Shown: positions 8,725-16,796 of the stretch, one piece after another
How positions within the stretch are numbered: the stretch's first letter is position 1
How the letters are laid out: each line of letters starts with the position of its first letter
Assembly: GCA_034007245.1 (NCBI GenBank)
Contig: JAVERH010000001.1
Span: 1-42,772, forward strand
DNA: 42,772 nucleotides
DNA from: Anaerosoma sp034007245
Lineage (GTDB): Bacteria > Actinomycetota > Coriobacteriia > Anaerosomatales > Anaerosomataceae
Direction of reading: 5' to 3'
Position numbers and translations under genes: made by a program
Notes under the pieces: generated by a model
Databases searched by the model: none
The model's input: only the letters and a program-made list of their open reading frames with translations
What the model was told of the DNA's origin: nothing

Positions 8725-9195
8725 CTATAGTCTGCTGATCGGCATGATGACCTCGGTCAGGCATTCGTCGTCTTCGACCTCGGCCGGATCGTTCAAGTAA
8801 CGTTCCTGCGGCGGGCCGGCGAGTTCGTACCCGTTCTCGTCGATCCACGCCCAGAGTGCCTGGTAAGTCGTGGCGATGGTGTCGGGCGAACCCTTGTGGA
8901 TGGCGGAGGCGACCTTCATCTCAGGTGTGAGCTTCACACCGATGCCGCTCTCGTCCGGCTCGGCCTCGGCCACGGTGCCTCTGAGTTGGATCTGGAGCTC
9001 CCAGACAGCGTCCGAGCACGAGGGGTCCGAGGCGATGTTGTAGTAGATACCCGTGCGGACGCTGACGGCCTTCAGTCCATGCCCCCCGATCCATGCATCC
9101 AGGCGCGCGAAGCCGTCTGCGGTCTGATCGTAGGGGCCTCGCATCGGCAAAAACGCAGTCGGAGCGGGCTTCTTGTTCTGGATGCTCACCATCAT
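8725..9195 (-). CDS. GyrI-like small-molecule-binding domain protein
   Basis: The 156-residue protein looks like a stand-alone GyrI-like/effector-binding domain (the ligand-binding half of Rob and BmrR regulators) with no DNA-binding segment. Indicators are the opening VSIQNKKPAPTAFLPMRGPY, the segment SGIGVKLTPEMKVASAIHKG, YQALWAWIDENGYELAGPP and the final ERYLNDP...CLTEVIMPI, which closely match family patterns. Stand-alone members bind hydrophobic or cationic compounds or hydrolyse cyclopropanoid toxins. I chose the ATG at 9195, with GTGGAGTGG about 6 bases upstream, over a GTG at 9231. The gene is divergent from a lipoprotein gene across an inverted repeat that may regulate both. Confidence 0.8.
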   Translation of the reverse strand: MMVSIQNKKPAPTAFLPMRGPYDQTADGFARLDAWIGGHGLKAVSVRTGIYYNIASDPSCSDAVWELQIQLRGTVAEAEPDESGIGVKLTPEMKVASAIHKGSPDTIATTYQALWAWIDENGYELAGPPQERYLNDPAEVEDDECLTEVIMPISRL

Positions 9196-9224
9196 CGGAA
9201 CCACTCCACTCAAGAGGGGTATAT

Positions 9225-9261
9225 ATCCCACGCGAGATTACCACGAGGGTACGCGTGGGAT
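9225..9261. promoter_or_regulatory. 10-bp inverted repeat between divergent genes, probable operator
   Basis: ATCCCACGCG (9225-9234) and CGCGTGGGAT (9252-9261) are perfect inverted copies separated by 17 bases. A third, partial copy, CCACG, lies at 9241-9245 inside the loop. The repeat sits between the GyrI-like gene (minus, starts 9195) and the lipoprotein gene (plus, starts 9318). The lipoprotein's -10 candidate TATACT is at 9273-9278, so the right arm falls over its -35 region, and an AT-rich ATATAT on the other side could be the divergent -10. A shared regulator site is the simplest reading; a hairpin in RNA is also possible. Confidence 0.5.
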
Positions 9262-9317
9262 GGAGCGGACGCTATACTGAGGCGTCTGTGACGAATATAC
9301 GAAGGGGAGTAGCCAAT

Positions 9318-9836
9318 ATGAAGCGCTGGGCGATCGGCCTGCTGATAGCTGCACTTGCACTGACCGTCGCGGGATGTTCGGCCGTGGAGGATAAGATCGG
9401 CGAGGAGGTTGGTGAGGGTATCGCCGGTGCGATCGTCGGTGGCGATGTCGATGTGGACGATGGCAGCGTCACCATCAGCGGTGAGGATGGGGATGTCACG
9501 GTCTCGGATGGTGGTAACGAGATACCCGATGGGTTCCCGGGCGATTTTCCCGTGTACGACGATGCCGATCTTGATTCGACATCGAGCATCACGAGTGGCG
9601 AAGGCACTACGTTCTACCTGACACTGACTTCGGGCGATGAGCCGGAGGCCGTCTACGACTGGTTCAAGGCCGAGTTCGAGGCCGGGGGCTGGTCGATCGT
9701 CAACGACATGAACATGAACACAGGCGACGGTATGACCGCGATCATCAGTGTGGAGAAAGGCGATGTGGAAGGATCGGTGACGATGGACTCGGCCGATCCT
9801 GGTACCGACTTCGGGGTCATCGTGACCGAGAAGTAA
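9318..9836 (+). CDS. Secreted acidic lipoprotein of unknown function
   Basis: The 172-residue product starts with a lipoprotein signal: a Lys-Arg start, a hydrophobic stretch and the lipobox VAGC, giving lipidation at Cys20. The next 55 residues are Gly/Asp/Val-rich and repetitive (GGDVDVDDGSVTISGEDGDV). The C-terminal part is a compact domain (EAVYDWFKAEFEAGGWSI followed by a beta-rich tail ending VIVTEK) seen in many uncharacterised actinobacterial lipoproteins. The ATG has AAGGGGAG ten bases upstream. An upstream inverted repeat and a downstream terminator suggest it is transcribed alone. Function is unknown. Confidence 0.8.
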   Translation: MKRWAIGLLIAALALTVAGCSAVEDKIGEEVGEGIAGAIVGGDVDVDDGSVTISGEDGDVTVSDGGNEIPDGFPGDFPVYDDADLDSTSSITSGEGTTFYLTLTSGDEPEAVYDWFKAEFEAGGWSIVNDMNMNTGDGMTAIISVEKGDVEGSVTMDSADPGTDFGVIVTEK

Positions 9837-9857
9837 CACCCAGCATGTCTGTGAACG

Positions 9858-9891
9858 ACGAGGTCCCTGCCGGATGCGGCGGGGGCCTCGT
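9858..9891 (+). terminator. Intrinsic terminator after the lipoprotein gene
   Basis: ACGAGGTCCCTGCCG (9858-9872) pairs with CGGCGGGGGCCTCGT (9877-9891) over 15 bp with two G-T wobbles and a GATG loop, followed by TTGCGTT. It starts 22 bases after the lipoprotein stop. Confidence 0.7.
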
Positions 9892-10069
9892 TTGCGTTAA
9901 GAGTCTGTTAAGCGCGTGTTCGTATGCTCTCGATATGGTTGGTGCCCCGCCGGGGGACACCGCCGATATATCGTCGAAGCGCGCGAGAGGAGGGTCACAC
10001 CTGCCGGCACCACAGTGGCGAGCGTCCCGGTCTCCCATTCATAGGTTGTCATCGAATGGAGGAGTCGAG

Positions 10070-10465
10070 ATGAAGAAGACCATCACCATCGTCATGCTGG
10101 CACTTGTCCTTGCGTTTGGCAGTACGGCATCAGCGTTTGCGGCCAGCTACGCCAACTACAGCATCGTCGCACCACGGTTCCGGGCCGACACGTACACCTC
10201 AGAGAAGAGCGTATCCGCATGGCGGGACTTCGGAGTGAGGCATAAGTACTCAGGCGGTTATCCGATCCGGTTCGTTGCGTGTAACACAAGCAAGCAGCCG
10301 ATCGGCTCGGTCGTCACCGTGTATCCCGGTGGTTCGTCCGCAGGTTTGACCGATCTTTGGTACAACGACTCGGCAAGTGCGCGGAAGATCGTGGTGCGTA
10401 TGGACTCGTCCAGGCTCAACACTGTGCGGATCCTGTGTGCCGGTACGTGGGTCTGGAACTACTAG
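10070..10465 (+). CDS. Small secreted protein of unknown function
   Basis: The 131-residue product has a clear Sec signal peptide (MKK, hydrophobic core, cleavage likely after SAFA at 24), leaving a mature protein of about 107 residues with no membrane segment. The mature part is rich in Tyr, Ser and aromatic residues and has exactly two cysteines, Cys71 and Cys123, which could form a disulphide; it ends GTWVWNY. I do not recognise the family. GGAGG stands 8 bases before the ATG. It is followed by a hairpin and then a permease-ATPase-permease cassette, a layout seen for exported peptides with a dedicated ABC export or self-protection system, but this link is speculative. The 230-base leader before it shows no clear riboswitch. 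Confidence 0.75.
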   Translation: MKKTITIVMLALVLAFGSTASAFAASYANYSIVAPRFRADTYTSEKSVSAWRDFGVRHKYSGGYPIRFVACNTSKQPIGSVVTVYPGGSSAGLTDLWYNDSASARKIVVRMDSSRLNTVRILCAGTWVWNY

Positions 10466-10487
10466 CACATCGGTGAGGGGATTGTGG

Positions 10488-10515
10488 GGCAGGGGTGGCG
10501 TATGCCGCCCCTGCC
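10488..10515 (+). promoter_or_regulatory. Hairpin just before the ABC cassette ribosome site
   Basis: GGCAGGGGTGGC (10488-10499) pairs with GCCGCCCCTGCC (10504-10515) over 12 bp with one wobble and a GTAT loop. It is 22 bases after the secreted-protein stop and is followed directly by the GGGGGAGG ribosome site of the permease gene, with no U-tract. It could lower read-through into the ABC genes, protect the upstream mRNA end, or control access to the ribosome site. Confidence 0.55.
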
Positions 10516-10528
10516 GGGGGGAGGCGAT

Positions 10529-11302
10529 ATGGGGGTAGGCGGTTCACTGCGCCATGAGCTTGCGCGGCTCATGACACGACGACGGTTCATGCTGGCCGGG
10601 GCGGTGATGCTGGTCGCTGGTGTGGCTTCGATGATCGTGACGAGGGGCAGCTTCATCAGTCTTCCGGATATCGACAGGTCCATTGAGTACACTGGCTCGA
10701 TGCTCTGGTTGACCCAGATCGATCAGACGGGGTTCTTCTTTCTCGCGTGGCCTCTCGTTATCGGGGGCACGCTTGCGGAGGATCTCGAGTCCGGTCTCGC
10801 AGCTCTTCTCATCACTCGCTCGGGGTCTCGGCGGCGATGGTTCGGCGCCAAGATCGGGGCGGCCTATATCAGCTCTACGTTGCTGCTCTTGCTCGTAGCG
10901 GTCTTCTGGTTGATCGTGGCTGCAGTCCTGGCTCCGTGGGACCCCACACATGCAGGTGGTGTCGTCGCATGGGGCAGTCAGCTGGCAACCTCGGCGCCAC
11001 TCGTCCTGGGGCTTGTGGTCGTCTTGATACTCGGGCTCGCTGCTGCTGCCACAAGTGCGGCATCGATGCTGTTTTCCGCTCTTGGGGCCGGGCGCACCGT
11101 CTCCCAGGTCGGCGCTACGGTGCTGTATCTGTTGTTCATGGTGTCGCTGCCCGGCCCTGTCAATCCTGGAGATCGAGCGTCCATGTTGAGTTGTTTCGCC
11201 GGGTGGGCGACGCCGATCGCGACCGTCACCTACTGGGCTGGAGTCCTCGGTCTCACGACCACCCTGACTTATGCCCTCTTGAGAGTACGGGAGAACCGAT
11301 GA
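10529..11302 (+). CDS. ABC transporter permease subunit (ABC-2 type)
   Basis: This 257-residue protein has six hydrophobic segments (residues about 18-37, 60-80, 100-130, 145-170, 185-205, 225-247) and a short basic N-terminus, typical of small ABC-2 type permeases. After the first two segments comes GGTLAEDLESGLAALLITRSGSRRRW, the cytoplasmic coupling region seen in such proteins (xxxDxxxGxxxxLLxxPxxR). The ATG at 10529 has GGGGGAGG five bases upstream. The stop overlaps the ATPase start (ATGA), so the two are translationally coupled. Substrate is unknown; this is one of two permeases around one ATPase. Confidence 0.8.
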   Translation: MGVGGSLRHELARLMTRRRFMLAGAVMLVAGVASMIVTRGSFISLPDIDRSIEYTGSMLWLTQIDQTGFFFLAWPLVIGGTLAEDLESGLAALLITRSGSRRRWFGAKIGAAYISSTLLLLLVAVFWLIVAAVLAPWDPTHAGGVVAWGSQLATSAPLVLGLVVVLILGLAAAATSAASMLFSALGAGRTVSQVGATVLYLLFMVSLPGPVNPGDRASMLSCFAGWATPIATVTYWAGVLGLTTTLTYALLRVRENR

Positions 11303-12222
11303 ACGCTGTTCAGCCTGATGAGCGCGCCGGGTTGCTCGTAGATGTACGTGGTATCGGGAAGGTCTACGGATCGAAGACGGTTCTCGATGATGTGGCGATG
11401 ACGGTCTACCCTGGCGAGGTCGTCGGCCTGGTGGGTCCTAACGGAGCGGGGAAGACGACGCTTATCCGTATCTTGTCCGGGATGTCCCGGCCGACGCGTG
11501 GGGAAGGCCGTGTGCTCGGGCGAGATATCACATCCACCACCGGTGATGTGCCGTTCCTCGGCCTTATGGTCGAGCGCCCGATGTTCATCGAGACCCTCAG
11601 CGGTCGCCGGAATCTCGAGTTGCTTTTCGGGATCCGTGGAGTGGTAGGCGGCGCGACAGCCGTCGACGTGCTGGCGCGTGTGGGGCTCGATCCTGCCGAT
11701 CGCAAGCCGGTCCGCGCGTACTCGCTTGGGATGCGGCAGCGTCTCTCGCTCGCGCAAGCGATCGGAGAGCTGCCATCCCTGGTCGTACTCGATGAGCCCA
11801 CGAACGGGCTCGATCCCCGGGGGATCATCGATATGCGAGGACTCGTTCGTGAGCTTGCCGACAGGGACGGTATGGGAGTGCTGCTCACGAGCCATCTTCT
11901 GGGGGAGGTAGAGGCGGTCTGCGATCGAGTCATCCTCATCCACGGTGGCCGCGCACAGCGCGTGTACTCACCCAAAGACGCCGACGCGCGGGCAGTGATG
12001 GTGTTGGAGGTCGCCGCTCCAGATGATGTCGAGCGGGTGGCTGCAGTCCGCACCCTCGAAGTGATCGGCATCGACGCCCCGCTGAGGATGCGCATCCGGG
12101 TGAAGAAGGCGGTCCCCGAGGTGGTTCGCGCGCTGGTGGGCGCAGGTGTGGGTATCGAGGCGATCCACCGCGATGAGAGCGGTCTCGAGCGCGCATACAT
12201 GGAGACGGTCGGTGCGCGATGA
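11299..12222 (+). CDS. ABC transporter ATP-binding protein
   Basis: This 307-residue ATPase powers the flanking permeases. Walker A is GPNGAGKTT (about 44-52), the signature is YSLGMRQRLSLAQ (a common variant of LSGGQ in drug and lantibiotic exporters), Walker B is VVLDEPTNGLDP and the H-loop is TSHLL. About 90 residues follow the ATPase core, as in bacitracin/BcrA-type subunits. The ATG at 11299 overlaps the upstream permease by ATGA and the stop overlaps the next permease by ATGA, so the three genes form a tight cassette. A longer open frame upstream belongs to the permease region and is not used. Confidence 0.92.
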   Translation: MNAVQPDERAGLLVDVRGIGKVYGSKTVLDDVAMTVYPGEVVGLVGPNGAGKTTLIRILSGMSRPTRGEGRVLGRDITSTTGDVPFLGLMVERPMFIETLSGRRNLELLFGIRGVVGGATAVDVLARVGLDPADRKPVRAYSLGMRQRLSLAQAIGELPSLVVLDEPTNGLDPRGIIDMRGLVRELADRDGMGVLLTSHLLGEVEAVCDRVILIHGGRAQRVYSPKDADARAVMVLEVAAPDDVERVAAVRTLEVIGIDAPLRMRIRVKKAVPEVVRALVGAGVGIEAIHRDESGLERAYMETVGAR

Positions 12223-13064
12223 AACAGACTGCTGCACTCATCCGGCTCGAGCTTGCCCGGCTGTTCACCTCGCGCCGATGGTTTGCAGGCGTGCTGATGT
12301 GGGGTGCTGTGGGCAAGATGGCTGCCGATGAGGTCGGCGGTTACGTGCTCGGTGCCGGGCTTGGCGCCTGGACGGTCTTCGATGCGCACGCTGCTCTGAT
12401 GAACAACGGATTCTTCGTTGGTTTTCTACTGCTGATGACCTTTGTGCTGATCGCGTGTGACGGTCTCGCCCGGGACCGGGAGACCCGGCTGGCGCACATC
12501 GTAGTGTTGCGAGCGGGCAACCGATGGCAGTGGTGGGTGAGCAAAGTAGTGCCGATGCTGCTTGCGGCGGTCATCTTCCAAGCAGGCACTCTCGGGGGAG
12601 CGCTTGCAGCGGCAGCATACGAGGGTGCCGCCATCACACGTATGCCATCGATGTTCGCGCTCGGGGAGGCGGGGGTGGGCGATGCCAGCAGCCAGCTCTT
12701 CTTCACACCGGCTGAGCCTGATATGGACATGCTTCTACGTGAGATCGGTGCATCGTTGTATCTGGCACTGGGCTTTGCTGCCGTCGGGCTTGCTGTCCTT
12801 GCGCTCACCGTGCGCTATCCGGTGAGCTGGCTTCCTGGTCTGGCGGTAGTGGCGGTCCTGCTGGCTGACAGCATTCTGGGGTGGTTCATCCATGCGCAGT
12901 GGTATTCGTGGGTGAGTCTGCCGTACAGGCTCATGGAGGCCGCTCACTCGGCTGCCGTGGTCGATGATCCGCTACCGCTCTGGTCGAGCTATGCGTGGTG
13001 GGTACTACTTCTCGTGGGCTCGGCAGCCGGTGGTGCGTGGATGCTGAAACGGGTGGACGTGTGA
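12219..13064 (+). CDS. ABC transporter permease subunit
   Basis: This 281-residue protein has six hydrophobic segments; the first is near residue 20 after the basic opening LIRLELARLFTSRRW, and a longer extracytoplasmic loop lies at about 135-170 (after MPSMFALGEAGVG). DGLARDRETRLAHIVVLRAGNR resembles the cytoplasmic coupling region of the first permease. It is the third gene of the cassette, coupled to the ATPase by an ATGA overlap. Likely a heterodimeric ABC-2 type transporter is formed with the 10529 product; direction and substrate cannot be told. Confidence 0.8.
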   Translation: MKQTAALIRLELARLFTSRRWFAGVLMWGAVGKMAADEVGGYVLGAGLGAWTVFDAHAALMNNGFFVGFLLLMTFVLIACDGLARDRETRLAHIVVLRAGNRWQWWVSKVVPMLLAAVIFQAGTLGGALAAAAYEGAAITRMPSMFALGEAGVGDASSQLFFTPAEPDMDMLLREIGASLYLALGFAAVGLAVLALTVRYPVSWLPGLAVVAVLLADSILGWFIHAQWYSWVSLPYRLMEAAHSAAVVDDPLPLWSSYAWWVLLLVGSAAGGAWMLKRVDV

Positions 13065-13137
13065 CGCGTCCGCCTGGTTGGTGCCTTCCGATCGAGGCGC
13101 ACCAGCAGCGTGGGGCGGTCGGTGCCGCCGCACGTGT

Positions 13138-13172
13138 CGCGCCGCTCGTCGAGGAGGCTGACGAGCGGCGCG
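13138..13172. terminator. 13-bp perfect hairpin between convergent transcripts
   Basis: CGCGCCGCTCGTC (13138-13150) and GACGAGCGGCGCG (13160-13172) are perfect inverted copies with a 9-base loop. It lies between the end of the ABC cassette (13064) and the convergent P-type ATPase stop (13201). There is no U-tract on either side, so termination would depend on the stem strength alone or on Rho. Confidence 0.6.
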
Positions 13173-13200
13173 TGGCCGAGCTACCGGAGTGGCTCGAGGT

Positions 13201-15909
13201 CTAGGCTGCTGCGAGTGCCCTTGCATCTATCCGGCGCTTGATGAGCTTCTCGAGTTCCACGCCCCAGAACACCACGCTGGAGATGGCGAGTGCCACGAGC
13301 AGCTCGTCCCACGTGAGCGGCTGGGTCTTGAACACCTTCTCGTTCACGACCGGGATGTAGATGGTCCCCATCTGCAGCACGAATGTGAGGGCGACCGCGC
13401 CGGTGAGCGGCAGGTTGGTCTTGAAGCCCTGCTTGAAGAACGACTCGCGATCGGAGCGCACGGCAAGCACGTGCCCCATCTGGCTCAGACACAGCACGGT
13501 GAAGACCATCGTCTGCCAGTGGTGGTAACCGTGATCGAGGAATGCCGCCTGGGTGAACAGCGTCGCTGCGCCCATGACCAGGCCGACCCAGACCATGTGG
13601 ATGCCGAGGCCGTCGGCGAAGATGCTCTCGCGCGGGGCCCTTGGTGGCCGGTGCATGATGTTCTTCTCGGCTGGTTCGCTTGAGAGTGCCAGGCCTGGCA
13701 GACCGTCGGTCACCAGGTTGATCCACAGGATGTGGATCGGCAGCAGCGGGATTTGCAGACCCACGAGCGGAGCGAACAGGATCGTCCATATCTCGCCGGA
13801 GTTGGCTGCCATCGCGTACTTGATGAACTTGCGGATGTTGTCGAAGATGTGGCGGCCTTCCTTGACCGCCCCCACGATCGACGTGAAGTTGTCGTCGAGC
13901 AGCACCATGTCTGAGGCCTCTTTGGCCACATCCGTGCCGGTGATGCCCATGGCCACGCCGATATCGGCCTTGGAGAGCGCCGGGGCGTCGTTCACGCCGT
14001 CGCCGGTCATGGCCACGTACTCGCCACGGTCCTGGAGTGCCTGGACTATCTTGAGCTTCTGCTCGGGTGCCACCCGCGCGTACACGCGGATGCCCTCCAC
14101 GCGACTCTCGAAGTCCTCGAGCGTGAGCGCGTCGAGTTCTGGGCCCGTGATCATCTGTTCCTTGTGGTCCGCGATGTCGAGACGCTTGGCGATCGCAAGC
14201 GCGGTGGCCGGGTGATCGCCCGTGATCATCACGGGGATGATGCCGGCAGCCTTACAGGTGGCGACAGCGTGGCGCGCTTCCTCTCGCGGCGGGTCGACCA
14301 GACCGGCATAGCCGATCACGGTGAGGTTGCTCTCCAGGTCGGCCATCTCGTAGTCGTCAGGTAGTGCGTCGAGCTTGCGCATGCCGAAGGCGAGAACGCG
14401 CAGACCCTGCTCCGACCACTGCTCCACCAGAGCAACCGACTTCACGGTATCCACCGGTGTGCGGTTGCCCACCCCATCGATCGCATCCACCGCACGTTCG
14501 ACGATCGCCTCGGCCGCTCCCTTGGTGAACGACACATAGCCGCCCTCGGGCAGCTTGTGAACGGTGGTCATGAGCTTGCGGTCTGAATCGAACGGCATCT
14601 CGGCCGAGCGTGGCATCTCGGTGTCGAGCTTCGCGCGAGTGAAGCCGGCTTTCTCAGCGGCTACATAGAATGCCACCTCGGTGGGGTCGCCCACGAGCGC
14701 GTCGGCCTCGCCGCTCACATCGTTGGAGAGCGAGAATGCGTGTGCGAGCCAGCGCCAGCCCTCGGCGGCCGAGCCGTTGGTCTCGAGCGCGCCGGGCGTG
14801 GTGTCGCCAGCGGCTACGTGCTCCACGGTCATCTTGTTGATCGTGAGCGTACCCGTCTTATCGGTGCAGATATAGGTCACCGAGCCGAGTGTCTCGACGG
14901 CGGGCAGCTTGCGGACGAGTACGCTCTGCTTCACCAGGCGACTCGCGCCGAAGGCGAGCGATATGGTGGTGATGGCGGGAAGCGCCTCGGGGACGGCGGC
15001 CACAGCGAGCGAGACGGCGGTCATGAACATCGTCAGGACGTCTCCACCACGCATCAGGCCGACAAAGAACACGACCGCGGTGAGGCCGATGGCTACGAGT
15101 CCGAGCGTGCGGCCAAAAGCCGCCAGCCGCTTCTGCAGCGGTGTGGTCTGGTCGGTCTTGGCGCCCAGCAGCCCGGCGATCTTGCCAAGCTCGGTGCCGA
15201 GGCCGACGGCGGTCACGACGCCCACGCCGCGACCGTAGACGACCTGCGTGCCCTTGTACGTCATCGATGTACGATCACCGAGCGGGGCGTCAGCGTCCTC
15301 GATGGGCCGCACGGACTTCTCAACCGGCAGCGACTCACCCGTGAGCGCTGCTTCAGCGATCTTGAGCGAGGCGACGTCGATGAGCCGCAGGTCGGCCGGC
15401 ACCACGCGACCGGCGTCGAGCAGCACGATGTCTCCGACGGTAAGTTCGCTTGCAGGGATCTCCAGGACACGATCGCCCCGGCGCACCGAGGCTACGGTGC
15501 CCGCCATCTCGCGCAACGCCTCCATCGCGCGCTCGGCGCGGTACTCCTGGAAGACGCCGATGGTGGCGTTGAGGACGACGATGACCAGGATCGCGATTAC
15601 GTCGGCCCACTCGGGGTTCTCGCCGAGGAGCATGAAGCCGGGGCCGGAGATCAGTGCGGCGGCGATCAGGAGCAGGATGAGAAAATCCTTGAACTGCCCC
15701 ACGATCATCTGGAAGATGGTGTACTTCTCGCCCTCGGGGAGCTCGTTGGGGCCGATATCGGCCAAGCGGGCCGCCGCCTCGGCGTCGGTCAGGCCATCGG
15801 CAGAGGTATCGAGATGGGTCAGCACCTCGTCCGACTCGAGCGTGCATGCATCTTCGATAAAGTACTTCGGGTCGAGATCACCCGAGACGCCGGGGACGGG
15901 CTTAGCCAT
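13201..15909 (-). CDS. P-type cation-transporting ATPase, Ca2+-type (P2A-like)
   Basis: The 902-residue membrane pump has every core element of a P2-type ATPase: TGES at 190-193 (actuator domain), PEALP at 307-311 in transmembrane helix 4 (PEGLP in most Ca2+ pumps), the phosphorylated Asp350 in DKTGTLT, KGA at 463 (nucleotide binding), and MTGDGVNDAPAL at about 634-645. An N-terminal cation-ATPase domain and a six-helix C-terminal domain are present. Its closest types are bacterial and SERCA-like Ca2+ exporters; the ion (Ca2+, Mn2+ or other) is inferred. The ATG at 15909 has a very strong AGGAGGAAGC site; upstream in-frame codons lack one. It is transcribed alone, convergent with the ABC cassette. 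Confidence 0.93.
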   Translation of the reverse strand: MAKPVPGVSGDLDPKYFIEDACTLESDEVLTHLDTSADGLTDAEAAARLADIGPNELPEGEKYTIFQMIVGQFKDFLILLLIAAALISGPGFMLLGENPEWADVIAILVIVVLNATIGVFQEYRAERAMEALREMAGTVASVRRGDRVLEIPASELTVGDIVLLDAGRVVPADLRLIDVASLKIAEAALTGESLPVEKSVRPIEDADAPLGDRTSMTYKGTQVVYGRGVGVVTAVGLGTELGKIAGLLGAKTDQTTPLQKRLAAFGRTLGLVAIGLTAVVFFVGLMRGGDVLTMFMTAVSLAVAAVPEALPAITTISLAFGASRLVKQSVLVRKLPAVETLGSVTYICTDKTGTLTINKMTVEHVAAGDTTPGALETNGSAAEGWRWLAHAFSLSNDVSGEADALVGDPTEVAFYVAAEKAGFTRAKLDTEMPRSAEMPFDSDRKLMTTVHKLPEGGYVSFTKGAAEAIVERAVDAIDGVGNRTPVDTVKSVALVEQWSEQGLRVLAFGMRKLDALPDDYEMADLESNLTVIGYAGLVDPPREEARHAVATCKAAGIIPVMITGDHPATALAIAKRLDIADHKEQMITGPELDALTLEDFESRVEGIRVYARVAPEQKLKIVQALQDRGEYVAMTGDGVNDAPALSKADIGVAMGITGTDVAKEASDMVLLDDNFTSIVGAVKEGRHIFDNIRKFIKYAMAANSGEIWTILFAPLVGLQIPLLPIHILWINLVTDGLPGLALSSEPAEKNIMHRPPRAPRESIFADGLGIHMVWVGLVMGAATLFTQAAFLDHGYHHWQTMVFTVLCLSQMGHVLAVRSDRESFFKQGFKTNLPLTGAVALTFVLQMGTIYIPVVNEKVFKTQPLTWDELLVALAISSVVFWGVELEKLIKRRIDARALAAA

Positions 15910-16113
15910 GCTTCCTCCTGTGCGTAGCGGGTCAGGACACTGCGGTTCCTGAAGGTCTCGCACACGAGGTGTCTCGGTGGCAGGACCGGGGTGGACGCAC
16001 CCGTGATGACGGCCTGCCTCCCGGTATGGCACCGGGCAGCTACTCCCCTTCGGCGAAAAATGATAGCCGATATACAGTGCGAGCGCGAGGGCGTCGACGG
16101 CCGGGCGGTTGCA

Positions 16114-16494
16114 TCAGTTGGCGCGGAACGCCTCTTCGCCGCGGACCGCGAGTACGTGGTTGTCGCTATCCACGAAGACGGCGTTCGGCTTCCAGGCGCG
16201 CGCTTCGGCGTCTTCGAGTTCCACGAACGATGCGACGATCACGAGATCGCCTGTGCTCACGAGGTGTGCGGCGGCGCCGTTGATACAGATGGCGCCACTG
16301 CCGCGCGGTGCGGCGATCGTGTAGGTGGTGAGGCGGGCGGCGCTGGTGACGTCCCAGACGTGGACGAGCTCGCCGGGCAGGATGTCGGCGGCGTCGAGCA
16401 GGTCCTCATCGACCGAGATACTGCCCTCGTACTGCACGTTCGCTTCGGTGACGACGGCGCGGTGGATCTTGCCGCCGAGCATAGTGCGCTTCAT
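16114..16494 (-). CDS. panD: Aspartate 1-decarboxylase PanD
   Basis: PanD decarboxylates aspartate to beta-alanine for pantothenate and coenzyme A. The 126-residue proenzyme cleaves itself between Gly24 and Ser25 (QYEGSISVD), and the new Ser25 becomes the pyruvoyl cofactor. Other family motifs are the opening MKRTMLGGKIHRA, YTIAAPRGSG around the active-site Tyr58/Arg54 region, and GAAAHLVSTGDLVIVASF. I chose the ATG at 16494, with GGGAG about 9 bases upstream, because it gives the standard N-terminus and cleavage-site numbering. No other pan genes are in the window. It follows the small membrane protein gene across a terminator. Confidence 0.95.
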   Translation of the reverse strand: MKRTMLGGKIHRAVVTEANVQYEGSISVDEDLLDAADILPGELVHVWDVTSAARLTTYTIAAPRGSGAICINGAAAHLVSTGDLVIVASFVELEDAEARAWKPNAVFVDSDNHVLAVRGEEAFRAN

Positions 16495-16576
16495 CTCTTG
16501 TGCTCCCTCGGGTACACGCCGCGCGAGCGGTCGCGTCACGATCCGGGCTCCAGGTGGAGGATTGTATCACGCACGA

Positions 16577-16611
16577 AAGGTGGCCGCGTCTCGTAGAGGC
16601 GCGGCCACCTT
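16577..16611 (-). terminator. Terminator hairpin after the 52-residue membrane protein gene
   Basis: AAGGTGGCCGCG (16577-16588) and CGCGGCCACCTT (16600-16611) are perfect 12-bp inverted copies, with further pairing in the 11-base centre. On the minus strand the stem is followed by TCGTG after the CCTT arm. It lies 27 bases beyond the small gene's stop and before panD. Confidence 0.65.
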
Positions 16612-16637
16612 GTCTAGCGCAGATACTGCGCCCATCG

Positions 16638-16796
16638 TCACGCATGCTGAACGATGTGTCGATGATGAAGCGGCTCGTTGGTGATGAAGCTGGTCCCTTC
16701 TTTGAAGTTGAACAGGTACAGCGACATCAACAGCGGAATCCCGTACTGAACCAGTACCCAGGCAATGCCTGCAAACAAAAGCGTAGTTCCTGACAC
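16638..16796 (-). CDS. Small single-span membrane protein (52 residues)
   Basis: A short frame begins at GTG 16796 with AGGTGA seven bases upstream and codes for 52 residues. Residues about 5-28 (LLFAGIAWVLVQYGIPLLMS) form one membrane segment; the tail is soluble and ends in a His-rich motif, HHRHIVQHA. An extended -10 (TGGTATATT) lies 64 bases upstream on the same strand and a strong hairpin follows the stop, so it has the full layout of a monocistronic gene. I do not recognise a family. Small one-span proteins of this kind are often accessory subunits of membrane complexes, but no partner gene is nearby. Confidence 0.6.
   Translation of the reverse strand: MSGTTLLFAGIAWVLVQYGIPLLMSLYLFNFKEGTSFITNEPLHHRHIVQHA

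Noticed and set aside
9892..10069. Riboswitch before the secreted protein gene
   Set aside because: Some local pairing exists, but it fits no riboswitch consensus I know, including cyclic-di-GMP types.
10747..11298. Long N-terminal extension of the ABC ATPase frame
   Set aside because: It overlaps the permease gene and lacks ATPase features; the ATG at 11299 has ATGA coupling and gives a standard N-terminus.
13061..13204. A 47-codon frame starting at GTG overlapping the permease stop (GTGA)
   Set aside because: It spans the 13-bp perfect hairpin, has no recognisable protein features and runs into the convergent ATPase stop; the hairpin is the better explanation.
14740..15927. A 395-codon frame opposite the P-type ATPase
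   Set aside because: Antisense shadow; the ATPase motifs on the minus strand are unmistakable.
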